Below, piece after piece: positions 55,273 through 63,358 of a stretch of DNA of 64,000 nt; position 1 is the first letter of the stretch, and the number at the start of each line of letters is the position of its first letter. Position numbers and translations under genes: made by a program. The DNA is from Brenneria nigrifluens DSM 30175 = ATCC 13028 (lineage in GTDB: Bacteria > Pseudomonadota > Gammaproteobacteria > Enterobacterales > Enterobacteriaceae). The stretch lies in NCBI RefSeq assembly GCF_005484965.1, contig NZ_CP034036.1:1240001-1304000 (forward strand), in the 5' to 3' direction. Under the pieces are notes generated by a model that saw nothing but the letters and a program-made list of their open reading frames with translations, did no database searches and was not told where the DNA came from.

Positions 55273-55608
55273 ATGCCCAAGATTGTTTTGCTGCCGCATC
55301 AGGATCTGTGTCCTGAAGGGGCGGTTTTGGAAGCAGAGCGTGGAGAAAGTATTCTGAACGCGGCGCTGCGCAACGGTATCGAAATTGAGCATGCCTGCGA
55401 GAAATCCTGCGCCTGCACCACCTGCCACTGTATCGTCCGGGAAGGGTTCGATTCGCTGGCGGAGAGTACGGAAGAGGAAGATGACATGCTGGACAAGGCA
55501 TGGGGGCTGGAGACGGAAAGCCGGTTAGGTTGCCAGGCGCGGGTAGCGGATGAGGATCTGGTGGTTGAAATCCCGCGCTATACGATTAATCATGCACGTG
55601 AACATTGA
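55273..55608 (+). CDS. fdx: [2Fe-2S] ferredoxin Fdx
   Basis: 111 residues, adrenodoxin-type. Cluster ligands Cys42, Cys48, Cys51 (HACEKSCACTTCHC region) and Cys87 (LGCQAR). It supplies electrons for cluster assembly on IscU. Tightly packed between hscA (2 bp) and iscX (11 bp). Confidence 0.98.
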   Translation: MPKIVLLPHQDLCPEGAVLEAERGESILNAALRNGIEIEHACEKSCACTTCHCIVREGFDSLAESTEEEDDMLDKAWGLETESRLGCQARVADEDLVVEIPRYTINHAREH

Positions 55609-55619
55609 CGGGAGTGGCA

Positions 55620-55820
55620 ATGGGATTGAAATGGACGGACAGCCGTGGGATCGGCGAAGCGCTTTACGATCGGTTTCCCGATCTCGATCCGAAAACCGTG
55701 CGGTTTACCGATATGCACCAGTGGATTTGCGAATTGGAAGAATTCGACGACGCGCCGGATGCGTCCAGCGAGAAAATTCTGGAAGCGATCCTGCTGGTCT
55801 GGTTAGATGAAGCGGAATAG
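55620..55820 (+). CDS. iscX: Small isc accessory protein IscX
   Basis: 66 residues from ATG 55620 (MGLKWTDSRGIG), with GGGAG 6 bases upstream; an earlier in-frame TTG adds unconserved residues. Acidic, highly similar to E. coli IscX (DPKTVRFTDMHQWICELEEF). It binds IscS and iron and modulates the rate of cluster synthesis. Confidence 0.96.
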   Translation: MGLKWTDSRGIGEALYDRFPDLDPKTVRFTDMHQWICELEEFDDAPDASSEKILEAILLVWLDEAE

Positions 55821-55910
55821 TTGGACATCACGGGCTGCCTGTTACGGCGGCCCGCACTGTTTTTGTGCGCTGAGGCACAGGCAGTTTACGGAACAATCGG
55901 GAGCAGGACT

Positions 55911-57206
55911 ATGACAAGCAAAGCTATGCTGATCTCACTCTCCACCCAACCCGCGAATGCGCGCTGGGGAGAGAAGGCGCTGTTAAGCGCTAACGACCGG
56001 GGTTTTACCATCCATCTGAACGGCAAGTCGCCGCTGGCGACTATCCAACGCGCCGCCCGTAAAATCGACGGCCAGGGGATTCGGCACGTCAAGCTGGCCG
56101 GCGAAGGCTGGAATCTGGAGAGCAGTTGGGCATTCTGGCAGGGATACCGTGGGCCGAAGGGACAACGCGCGGTTGAGTGGCCGACGCTCGACGAGGCCGA
56201 CAAAAAAGAGCTGGACGACCGTCTTAACATCGTTGACTGGGTGCGCGACACCATCAACCTTCCGGCGGAGGATCTGGGGCCTGAACAACTGGCGACCCGG
56301 GCGATCGATCTGTTGCACGCCGTCGCCGGCGAGGCCATCAGCTATCGCATTACCAAAGGCGACGATCTGCGCACGCAAAACTATGCGGGCATTCATACCG
56401 TCGGCCGCGGATCGACGCGCCCTCCGGTATTGCTGGCGCTGGATTACAACCCCACCGGCAACCCGGAAGCCCCGGTGTTAGCCTGTCTGGTCGGCAAAGG
56501 CATTACCTTTGACACCGGCGGCTACAGCCTGAAGCCCAGCGGCTTTATGGACTCCATGAAGTCGGATATGGGCGGGGCGGCCACGGTGACGGGTGCCCTG
56601 GCGCTGGCCGCCGCTCGCGGGCTGAAACAGCGGGTTAAACTGTATCTGTGCTGCGCGGACAATATGGTCAGCGGCAACGCGTTCAAGCTGGGCGATATTA
56701 TCCGTTATCGCAACGGCAAGAGCGTAGAGGTGATGAATACCGATGCGGAGGGGCGTCTGGTACTGGCGGATGGCCTGATCGACGCTTCTGAGCAGAATCC
56801 GCAGTGGATCATCGATTGCGCCACCCTGACCGGGGCGGCGAAAACGGCGCTGGGGAATGATTATCACGCCCTGTTCAGCTTTGATGATGAACTGGTCGCT
56901 GCGTTACAGCACAGCGCCGAGCTGGAGGGCGAACCCTTCTGGCGCCTGCCGCTGGAAGAGTTTCACCGCGGCCACTTGCCTTCCAGTTTCGCGGATTTGA
57001 ACAACATAGCCGGCGCGGCGCACAGCGCGGGCGCCAGCACGGCGGCCGCGTTTCTGTCTCATTTTGTGCAGAACTATCAGCAAGGCTGGCTGCATATCGA
57101 CTGCTCGGCCACGTATCGCAAAGGGGCGGTAGAGCAGTGGGCGACCGGCGCTACCGGGCTGGGGGTTAGAACATTGGCGAACCTGCTGCTGAGCAAGGCC
57201 GGGTAA
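55911..57206 (+). CDS. pepB: Peptidase B (M17 aminopeptidase)
   Basis: 431 residues from ATG 55911 (MTSKAMLISLSTQP), preceded by GGGAG; the frame is open back to 55821 but only this part aligns with PepB. Leucine-aminopeptidase-type dinuclear metal centre: GKGITFDTGGYSLKP with Lys, SDMGGAATVTGA, and the signature NTDAEGRLVLADGL. It removes N-terminal residues with broad specificity. Usual last-but-one gene of the isc transcription group. Confidence 0.96.
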   Translation: MTSKAMLISLSTQPANARWGEKALLSANDRGFTIHLNGKSPLATIQRAARKIDGQGIRHVKLAGEGWNLESSWAFWQGYRGPKGQRAVEWPTLDEADKKELDDRLNIVDWVRDTINLPAEDLGPEQLATRAIDLLHAVAGEAISYRITKGDDLRTQNYAGIHTVGRGSTRPPVLLALDYNPTGNPEAPVLACLVGKGITFDTGGYSLKPSGFMDSMKSDMGGAATVTGALALAAARGLKQRVKLYLCCADNMVSGNAFKLGDIIRYRNGKSVEVMNTDAEGRLVLADGLIDASEQNPQWIIDCATLTGAAKTALGNDYHALFSFDDELVAALQHSAELEGEPFWRLPLEEFHRGHLPSSFADLNNIAGAAHSAGASTAAAFLSHFVQNYQQGWLHIDCSATYRKGAVEQWATGATGLGVRTLANLLLSKAG

Positions 57207-57276
57207 TCGGCATTGCCGTAAGCCGTTTTAAGCTAAAGGATGCGCCGCCGGGCGCCGTGATGAGTTGAGGATAGGT

Positions 57277-58074
57277 ATGGATTTTTCTCCGCAAAACAAA
57301 CTGGAAGAAGTGTTGATTCTTGCCGCCGGCGAGCCGGCTCATCGGCCGGAGTTTTTCAATGAGCTGATGGAGGCCACGGTGTTTGTGCTGGGCAGCGCCG
57401 ACGACAACGGCGAGGCGGAGGAGAAGGTTCTGCATGCTGGCAGCAACGTGCGGCTTCAGCATTGGGAAAAGGACGATGGCTCTTCCGCCATTCCCTTTTT
57501 CTCTTCGCTGGAGGCGTTACAGCTGGCGGTGACCAAAGAAGCGTCGTTTTTGGCGCTGCCGGCGCGTTCGCTGTTTGAACTGACGCAGGGCGCCACGCTA
57601 TTTCTCAACCCCAGGCTGCCTTACGGCAAAGAGTTTCTGCCGCAGGAAGTGGAGCATATGCTCTCCGGCGAGGGGCACGGATTTGTTCAGCAGCGGGTAG
57701 TGGAGGAAGAGACCGAAGTGCAGCTCAGTCAGCCCGCCGACTTGCCGGTGCAGATGATCGATTCGCTGACGCAGCTGTTTCCCAAATACCGGCAGGTCCG
57801 CCGGGCGTTTCTGGCCCAGATTCAGGAGGCCGGAGAGCAGGAGCCGCATCTGTTAATCGGCCTGGAAGTGGATGTCGATGATGTGGAGGAGGTTATCCGC
57901 GCGGCGGGCAGCGTGGCCAGCGACACCTTGCCCGACGAGCGGCCCGTCGATCTGTGTCTGGTGAAAGAGGGAGAGCCGGGCATCAGCCATTATCTGACCA
58001 AGCACACCACCCCGTTCTATGAGCGCCGGTGGGGCAGCTTTCTGCGGGATTTTAAAAACAGCGGCAAGGCCTGA
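57277..58074 (+). CDS. sseB: SseB family protein
   Basis: 265 residues from ATG 57277 (MDFSPQNKLEEVLILAA), with AGGA at 57267-57270; a TTG at 57265 overlaps that site. Cytoplasmic, acidic, two SseB domains (~10-125 and ~140-260). E. coli SseB overexpression alters serine sensitivity; its biochemical role is unknown, and the name should not be confused with the Salmonella SPI-2 translocon protein. Follows pepB as in E. coli. Confidence 0.93.
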   Translation: MDFSPQNKLEEVLILAAGEPAHRPEFFNELMEATVFVLGSADDNGEAEEKVLHAGSNVRLQHWEKDDGSSAIPFFSSLEALQLAVTKEASFLALPARSLFELTQGATLFLNPRLPYGKEFLPQEVEHMLSGEGHGFVQQRVVEEETEVQLSQPADLPVQMIDSLTQLFPKYRQVRRAFLAQIQEAGEQEPHLLIGLEVDVDDVEEVIRAAGSVASDTLPDERPVDLCLVKEGEPGISHYLTKHTTPFYERRWGSFLRDFKNSGKA

Positions 58075-58098
58075 TATGTGGCCCGGCACAACGGCGGG

Positions 58099-58680
58099 TC
58101 ATTTATCCGCCGTTGTCGCCTGCAACAGCAGCAGGTCGATCAGCATTAGCGGGTTCGATTCATACGAACCGATCTCGCCCGCCTCCGCCGCATAATGCAC
58201 CGCATCGTCATACAGTTGAAAATGCAAATCGGCCAGCGCGCTCAGCGAATTCAGCGATGCGCGGGTAAAGGCGATGACTTTCATGCCGATATTTCCGGCG
58301 ATACGCGCTTTATCCAGCACCTGCTCCGTTTCGCCGCTGCGCGAGATGGCGATAAATACCCGATATTTCGGCGCGTTGCTCAGAAAGATCCCTCTGCTGT
58401 CTCCCAGCCCGGATGAGAAAGCGTCTTTACCCAGAATCTGCATTTTTTCGCCAGATACTCGGCGAACAGGTGGGAGAACCCGGCGATGTAGAGAAAAAAG
58501 TGGCGTTCCTGACGCAGTATCCGGCTGAACGACGCCCTGTCCGCGGGGGTAATATAAGAATAGGTGCGCTGATAGTTATCGATAAAATGCTGAAAGGCGG
58601 GCGGCAGATGATTATTCGCCGGCGGCGGCGCGGGTTAAATCCTGACCGTGCTGCATCAATGATGCCAGCCGATTATCCAT
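58099..58680 (-). pseudogene. Decayed RpiR/MurR-type regulator (SIS domain)
   Basis: Conceptual joining of three frames gives a continuous protein. Frame 1 runs from ATG 58680 (MDNRLASLMQHGQDLT) to a TAA at 58612-58614. Frame 2 continues NHLPPAFQHFIDNYQR to LFAEYLAKK. At a run of six A (58443-58448 as T on the plus strand) the third frame continues MQILGKDAFSSG to the stop at 58099, with the SIS sugar-phosphate motif AISRSGETEQVLDKA. The N-terminal HTH domain of this family is absent. Two frameshifts and a missing DNA-binding domain make it non-functional as a regulator. The last 114-residue SIS piece remains open. It lies between sseB and sseA, convergent with sseB. Confidence 0.85.
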
Positions 58681-58752
58681 GCTTACGGCTCCTGAATGTT
58701 TGCAATAACGCTTCGCAACGACCGGGAAGTAAAACCATGCTCGCCGTCCGGC

Positions 58753-59604
58753 TTAATCCAGCGTGATTGGAACATCGTCCCGGCTGCCCCAGTCGCTCCA
58801 CGAACCGTCATACAGCGCCACATGCCGCACATCCAGCAGCGTCAGCGCCAGAACCACCACCGCGGCGGTCACGCCGGAGCCGCAGCTGGCAACGATGGGC
58901 CGGCTGAAGTCCACGCCGTGCTTATGCAGGATGGTCGCCAGTTCGGCGTTGGGTTTCAGCGCGCCGTTGGCGACCAACTCGTTCCAGGGAACATTAAGGC
59001 TGCCCGGAATATGGCCGCGCCGCAGGCCGGGGCGGGGTTCATCCACTTCGCCGTTAAAACGGGCGGCGGGCCGGGCATCGACAATCTGCGCCGAGGCATC
59101 ATTGATAATCGCCAGCAGGTCGTCGCGCTGGCGAATGGCCGAAGCGTCGATCCGGGCATTGAAAGTCTGGGGCGCCGGTTCGACGTCTCCCTGTTCCAGC
59201 GGCAGATGCTGTTTTTTCCAGCCCGCCAGCCCGCCGCTGAGGATTGAAATCCGCTCCGCCCCGAAGGTACGCAGCATCCACCAGGCGCGGGGGGCGGAGA
59301 AGAGATTACCTTCATCATAGATGACTAAATGCTGCCGTTCGTTGACGCCGAGTTTGCCCATCGCGCGGGCAAAGTCATCCTGGTCGGGCATCATATGAGG
59401 CAGGTTGGAATGCGGGTCGGATAAGGTTTCAATATCGAAAAATACCGCGCCGGGTAAATGTCCGGCCCGGTATTCGGCGTGGATATCGCGGGTGGTGTCG
59501 CCCGGCGGCAACATGCGGGCGTCGATAAGGGCGATATCGCTATCGTCAAGATTCCCGGCAAGCCAGGCGGCGGAAACAAACAGTTCAGAAGAAGATGCTG
59601 ACAT
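58753..59604 (-). CDS. sseA: 3-mercaptopyruvate sulfurtransferase
   Basis: 283 residues with two rhodanese domains (~1-140 and ~150-283). The active-site loop CGSGVTA with nucleophile Cys241 is the mercaptopyruvate sulfurtransferase type, not thiosulfate rhodanese. It transfers sulfur from 3-mercaptopyruvate to acceptors such as cyanide or thioredoxin. E. coli also has sseA near sseB. Here it is flanked on both sides by remnants of another locus on the same strand. Confidence 0.96.
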   Translation of the reverse strand: MSASSSELFVSAAWLAGNLDDSDIALIDARMLPPGDTTRDIHAEYRAGHLPGAVFFDIETLSDPHSNLPHMMPDQDDFARAMGKLGVNERQHLVIYDEGNLFSAPRAWWMLRTFGAERISILSGGLAGWKKQHLPLEQGDVEPAPQTFNARIDASAIRQRDDLLAIINDASAQIVDARPAARFNGEVDEPRPGLRRGHIPGSLNVPWNELVANGALKPNAELATILHKHGVDFSRPIVASCGSGVTAAVVVLALTLLDVRHVALYDGSWSDWGSRDDVPITLD

Positions 59605-59695
59605 AGAACCCCCACTCAGGGGCCGACGGATTCAGCCCCGATGCGCAATGAAGGATTCATTGTCAGCGATTTTTCCTGTCGCGACAAGTGCGCGC

Positions 59696-60376
59696 TTACT
59701 GCGCGACGCCGTCGCTATATGCTTGTTTTAACTGCGGCCAGTATTCGCGATTCGCCGCGATCATCTCGTCGAGAATGGCTTTGGCGTGTTGCAGGGTGGG
59801 AACGGTGCGATTAAGAGTGAAAGCCTGCAAGGCTTTCTCGTAATTGCCTTCGATGGCGGCTTCCACCAGCAGCTGTTCCGAAGCCAACTGCTGCTCCAGC
59901 AGGGCGCGGTGAAACCGCGGCACGTTGCCCATACGCACCGGCTCCGGCCCCTGCGCGGTGATATAGGCCGGCACTTCCACCATGGCGTCGTATGGCAGGT
60001 TGGCGATGGCGCCCTTGTTTTCCACAATCACCAGATGGCGTTGGCGCAGATCGAAGGCCAGCGAGCAGGCCACGTCGACGATAAAGGCGCCGTGTACCCC
60101 AACGTGGAACGCATCGGGCAGAATACCGGTTTCCCGGTAGCTGGCCGCCGCGGCGAACACCAGCGCCAGATTGGCCAGAATCTCCACGGCGGATTTGGAA
60201 ACCAACTGACCGAAATCCTGAATCAGCGGATGGTTGAGCAAGGGGATATAACCGGCCAGATTGCCGTTACCAAATACATTGCCAAAGGCGATAAACAGCC
60301 CGACAATCGGTAAAATCAACACTGGCCCATACAGCGATTTGCCGAAATTCTGCAATGCCTTGACCGCTCTTTTCAT
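59696..60376 (-). pseudogene. In-frame chimera: PTS IIC N-terminus joined to GH4 phospho-glucosidase C-terminus
   Basis: 226 residues without interruption. Residues 1 to about 75 (MKRAVKALQNFGKSLYGPVL, then IVGLFIAFGNVFGNGNLAGY) are the start of an alpha-glucoside-type PTS EIIC. From about residue 76 on (RETGILPDAFHVGVHGAFIV, DVACSLAFDLRQRHLVIVEN, AMVEVPAYITAQGPEPVRMG) it is the C-terminal part of a family 4 6-phospho-alpha-glucosidase. The EIIC channel and EIIB domains and the GH4 NAD-binding half are gone. Such an operon normally has EIICB followed by the GH4 gene, so one internal deletion explains the fusion. A functional product is unlikely but the frame is intact. Confidence 0.82.
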
Positions 60377-60700
60377 TATCGTCTCTCTTGGTGGTCATTA
60401 TTGGGTGGGTGGGTACAGAGCAAGGCTAGCAGCGAATGAAGATGTTATTCCCATTATCTTATTGTTTTAAAACAAATAATTCATAATGTTACAGGTGGCC
60501 CTCAGAACTGTGATCGCCGATAAGCCAGGGGAGAAGATAATATTTTTTTAATAAGATGTTACGTCTCTGATAGGCAAGTGGTTCCGGCCACCCTATAATC
60601 TGCGCCACTTTACGCATCCTGAACTTTTACCCGGACGATGTGTGAGGCAGATAATTTTTACAATCCGGATGCTATCTGATAGTCAGTTAATGAGGTCAAT
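60377..60700. promoter_or_regulatory. Intergenic region with operator-like palindrome and ndk promoter
   Basis: Two parts. On the left, TTGTTTTAAAACAA (60462-60475) is a perfect 14-bp palindrome about 90 bp upstream of the chimeric gene on the minus strand, probably the operator of the lost sugar operon. On the right, TATAAT at 60594-60599 with TAGGCA at 17-bp spacing (60571-60576) is a likely sigma-70 promoter for ndk. No gene is visible in this gap. Confidence 0.55.
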
Positions 60701-61129
60701 ATGACGGTAGAACGTACCTTTTCCATCGTAAAACCGAATGCTGTGGCGAAGAATGCCATTGGTGCGATTTATGCGCGTTTTGAAAGCGCGGGTTTCAACA
60801 TTGTGGCGGCCAAAATGCTGCATCTGACGCGTGAGCAAGCCGAAGGCTTCTATGCCGAACATCAGGGCAAGCCGTTTTTTGACGCGCTGGTCTCCTTTAT
60901 GATCTCCGGGCCGATCATGGTGCAGGTGCTGGAAAGCGAAAATGCCGTGCAGCGCAACCGCGATATCATGGGCGCCACCAACCCGGCGAACGCGCTGGCG
61001 GGCACGCTGCGCGCCGACTACGCCGACAGCTTTACCGCCAACGCGGTGCATGGCTCGGATTCCCCCGAGTCCGCGCAGCGCGAGATCGCCTATTTTTTCA
61101 GCGCCGATGAAATCTGCCCGCGGAATTAA
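60701..61129 (+). CDS. ndk: Nucleoside diphosphate kinase
   Basis: 142 residues. Phospho-acceptor His117 in NAVHGSDSPESA, with TFSIVKPNAV at the N-terminus and NPANALAGTLRADYADS. It transfers the gamma phosphate between nucleoside triphosphates and diphosphates. Precedes rlmN as in E. coli; pbpC and yfhM, which lie next to ndk there, are absent here. Confidence 0.98.
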   Translation: MTVERTFSIVKPNAVAKNAIGAIYARFESAGFNIVAAKMLHLTREQAEGFYAEHQGKPFFDALVSFMISGPIMVQVLESENAVQRNRDIMGATNPANALAGTLRADYADSFTANAVHGSDSPESAQREIAYFFSADEICPRN

Positions 61130-61176
61130 TTCCGCGCACCGCTGGCCTGGCGGTACTAAACTTTGTACAATGCTGC

Positions 61177-61212
61177 GCCCTGAATGAGTCCGCGCTCGTT
61201 CGGGGCATTTCT
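61177..61212 (+). terminator. Probable terminator after ndk
   Basis: GCCCTGAATGAG pairs with CTCGTTCGGGGC (12 bp with two G-U pairs, 6-base loop) and is followed by ATTTCTTT. It lies about 50 bp after the ndk stop and before rlmN. Confidence 0.7.
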
Positions 61213-61268
61213 TTAACTATCCTTCTTTAATAGCGCCATAACGTGTAATAACGAGGCCAAGAGTCCTT

Positions 61269-62450
61269 ATGTCTGAACAAATCGTGTCCGAATTTTCACC
61301 GGCGTCCGCCGGAACGCCCCAATCCGCCAAATCCGCGGCGGAAAAAATCAATCTATTGGATCTTAACCGTCAGCAAATGCGCGAGTTTTTCGCCTCACTG
61401 GGGGAGAAACCTTTCCGCGCCGATCAGGTGATGAAGTGGATCTACCACTACTGCTGCGACGATTTCGCCCAGATGACCGATATAAACAAAGCCTTTCGCG
61501 CCAAATTACAGCAGGTTGCCGAGATCCGCGCGCCGGAAGTGGTGGATGAGCAGCGCTCCTCCGACGGCACCATCAAGTGGGCGATTCTGGTCGGCGACCA
61601 GCGTGTGGAAACGGTGTATATCCCGGAAGAGGATCGCGCCACGCTGTGCGTCTCTTCGCAGGTGGGCTGCGCGCTGGAGTGCAAATTCTGCTCAACCGCG
61701 CAGCAGGGCTTCAACCGCAATCTGCGCGTTTCCGAAATCATCGGCCAGGTGTGGCGCGCGGCCAAAATCATCGGCGCGTTTAAAGTTACCGGGCAGCGTC
61801 CGATCACCAACGTGGTGATGATGGGGATGGGGGAACCGCTGCTCAACCTGACCAACGTGGTGCCGGCGATGGAAATCATGCTGGATGATTTCGGTTTCGG
61901 CCTGTCTAAACGGCGCGTCACGCTGTCGACCTCCGGCGTGGTGCCGGCGCTGGATAAGCTGGGCGATATGATCGACGTGGCCCTGGCGATTTCCCTGCAC
62001 GCGCCGAACGATGAAATCCGCAATGAAATTATGCCGCTTAATAAGAAGTATAATATTGAAACTTTCCTGGGCGCGGTGCGGCGCTATCTGGAGAAATCCA
62101 ACGCTAATCAGGGGCGCGTCACGGTGGAATACGTGATGCTGGACCATATCAATGACGGTACGGAGCACGCGCATCAGTTGGCCGAGTGTCTGAAAGATAC
62201 GCCGTGCAAGATTAACCTGATCCCCTGGAACCCCTTTCCCGGCGCGCCTTACGGCCGCAGTTCGAACAGCCGGGTCGATCGTTTTTCCAAAGTGCTTATG
62301 GAGTATGGTTTTACCACCATCGTGCGCAAAACCCGCGGCGACGATATCGACGCCGCCTGCGGCCAGCTTGCAGGTGAAGTGGTGGACAGAACCAAGCGCA
62401 CGCTGAAGAAAAAAATGGCGGGTGAACCTATCGCGGTTAAAACGGTCTGA
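61269..62450 (+). CDS. rlmN: Dual-specificity RNA methyltransferase RlmN
   Basis: 393 residues. Radical-SAM enzyme with the cluster motif Cys134-x3-Cys138-x2-Cys141 in QVGCALECKFCSTAQQ, the VVMMGMGEPLLNL segment, and the catalytic methyl-carrier Cys364 in DAACGQLAGE. It makes C2-methyladenosine at 23S rRNA A2503 and tRNA A37. Its N-terminal ~15 residues are longer than in E. coli. Confidence 0.97.
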   Translation: MSEQIVSEFSPASAGTPQSAKSAAEKINLLDLNRQQMREFFASLGEKPFRADQVMKWIYHYCCDDFAQMTDINKAFRAKLQQVAEIRAPEVVDEQRSSDGTIKWAILVGDQRVETVYIPEEDRATLCVSSQVGCALECKFCSTAQQGFNRNLRVSEIIGQVWRAAKIIGAFKVTGQRPITNVVMMGMGEPLLNLTNVVPAMEIMLDDFGFGLSKRRVTLSTSGVVPALDKLGDMIDVALAISLHAPNDEIRNEIMPLNKKYNIETFLGAVRRYLEKSNANQGRVTVEYVMLDHINDGTEHAHQLAECLKDTPCKINLIPWNPFPGAPYGRSSNSRVDRFSKVLMEYGFTTIVRKTRGDDIDAACGQLAGEVVDRTKRTLKKKMAGEPIAVKTV

Positions 62451-62602
62451 TACCTAATCGTCCCGGTTATCAATGAAAGTAGCGCTGCATTAGCGCGGTT
62501 AATCATGCTATTCCCTGGCGGGAATGGCTGTTACCATAAACGGCGTAAAGTCGCATGGTCGCTGATATGACGGGTCGGGATGCCAACGCAAGGAAGTCGT
62601 GA

Positions 62603-63358
62603 ATGACGCAACAGTCAAGGCAGGGAAGAGGTGGGTTGCCGGTGGTCGCGGCGCTTCTGATGGCAGGATGCGCTTCTGCTCCTTATGAAGGGGCGAATCC
62701 GGCGGCGCAAACCCGTTTACAGTTAGGGCTGGAGTACCTGGCCCGTAATGACCTTGACGCGGCGCGGCGGAATCTTGAAAAGGCGTTGCAGGCGGCGCCG
62801 CAAGACTACCGCACCCAGTTGGGCATGGCGCTTTATGAACAGCGGATTGGCGCCAATCAGGCCGCTGAACGGCGCTATCAACTGGCATTAAGGCAGGCGC
62901 CGGGGAACGGCGGCGTAATGAATAATTACGGTGCGTTTCTGTGTGGTTTAGGGCAGTATGGAGCGGCGCAGCGACAGTTTGACGCGGCCGCGCAACTCCC
63001 CGATTACCGTCAGGTCGCCGATGCGTTGGAAAATGCAGGGTATTGCTTTTTCAAAGCAGGGCAGGATGATAATGCGCGTCGCGCATTAAGCCAGGCGCTG
63101 AAGCATGATCCCGCGAAAGGCGCTACGCTGTTGGCAGAGGCGGATAAACGCTTTGCCGCCGGAAAATACCAGCAGGCTCAATTGCTTCTGGGCGTTTATC
63201 AGCATATCCTTCCGGCCAGTGCCGAGAGTTTATGGTTACAGATTCGTTTCGCCGCGCTGGCGAACCGTGATGACGAGCTTGAGCATTACGGCAAATTGCT
63301 GGCGCGAAGTTTTCCACAATCTAAACAGTACCAGCAGTTCTTAGCTAATGAATACTGA
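62603..63358 (+). CDS. pilW: Type IV pilus biogenesis lipoprotein PilW, TPR protein
   Basis: 251 residues. The N-terminus is basic then hydrophobic and ends in the lipobox LLMAGC (Cys ~23). Tetratricopeptide repeats follow (RLQLGLEYLARNDLDAARRN, VMNNYGAFLCGLGQYGAA, ENAGYCFFKAGQDDNARRAL). Enterobacteria carry this gene between rlmN and rodZ. In species with type IV pili it stabilises the PilQ secretin; its role here is uncertain because no pil genes are in view. AAGGAAG precedes the ATG. Overlaps rodZ by 11 bp. Confidence 0.9.
   Translation: MTQQSRQGRGGLPVVAALLMAGCASAPYEGANPAAQTRLQLGLEYLARNDLDAARRNLEKALQAAPQDYRTQLGMALYEQRIGANQAAERRYQLALRQAPGNGGVMNNYGAFLCGLGQYGAAQRQFDAAAQLPDYRQVADALENAGYCFFKAGQDDNARRALSQALKHDPAKGATLLAEADKRFAAGKYQQAQLLLGVYQHILPASAESLWLQIRFAALANRDDELEHYGKLLARSFPQSKQYQQFLANEY

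Noticed and set aside
58195..58766. Plus-strand frames opposite the regulator remnant
   Set aside because: They have no family resemblance, while the joined minus-strand frames give a clear SIS-domain protein.
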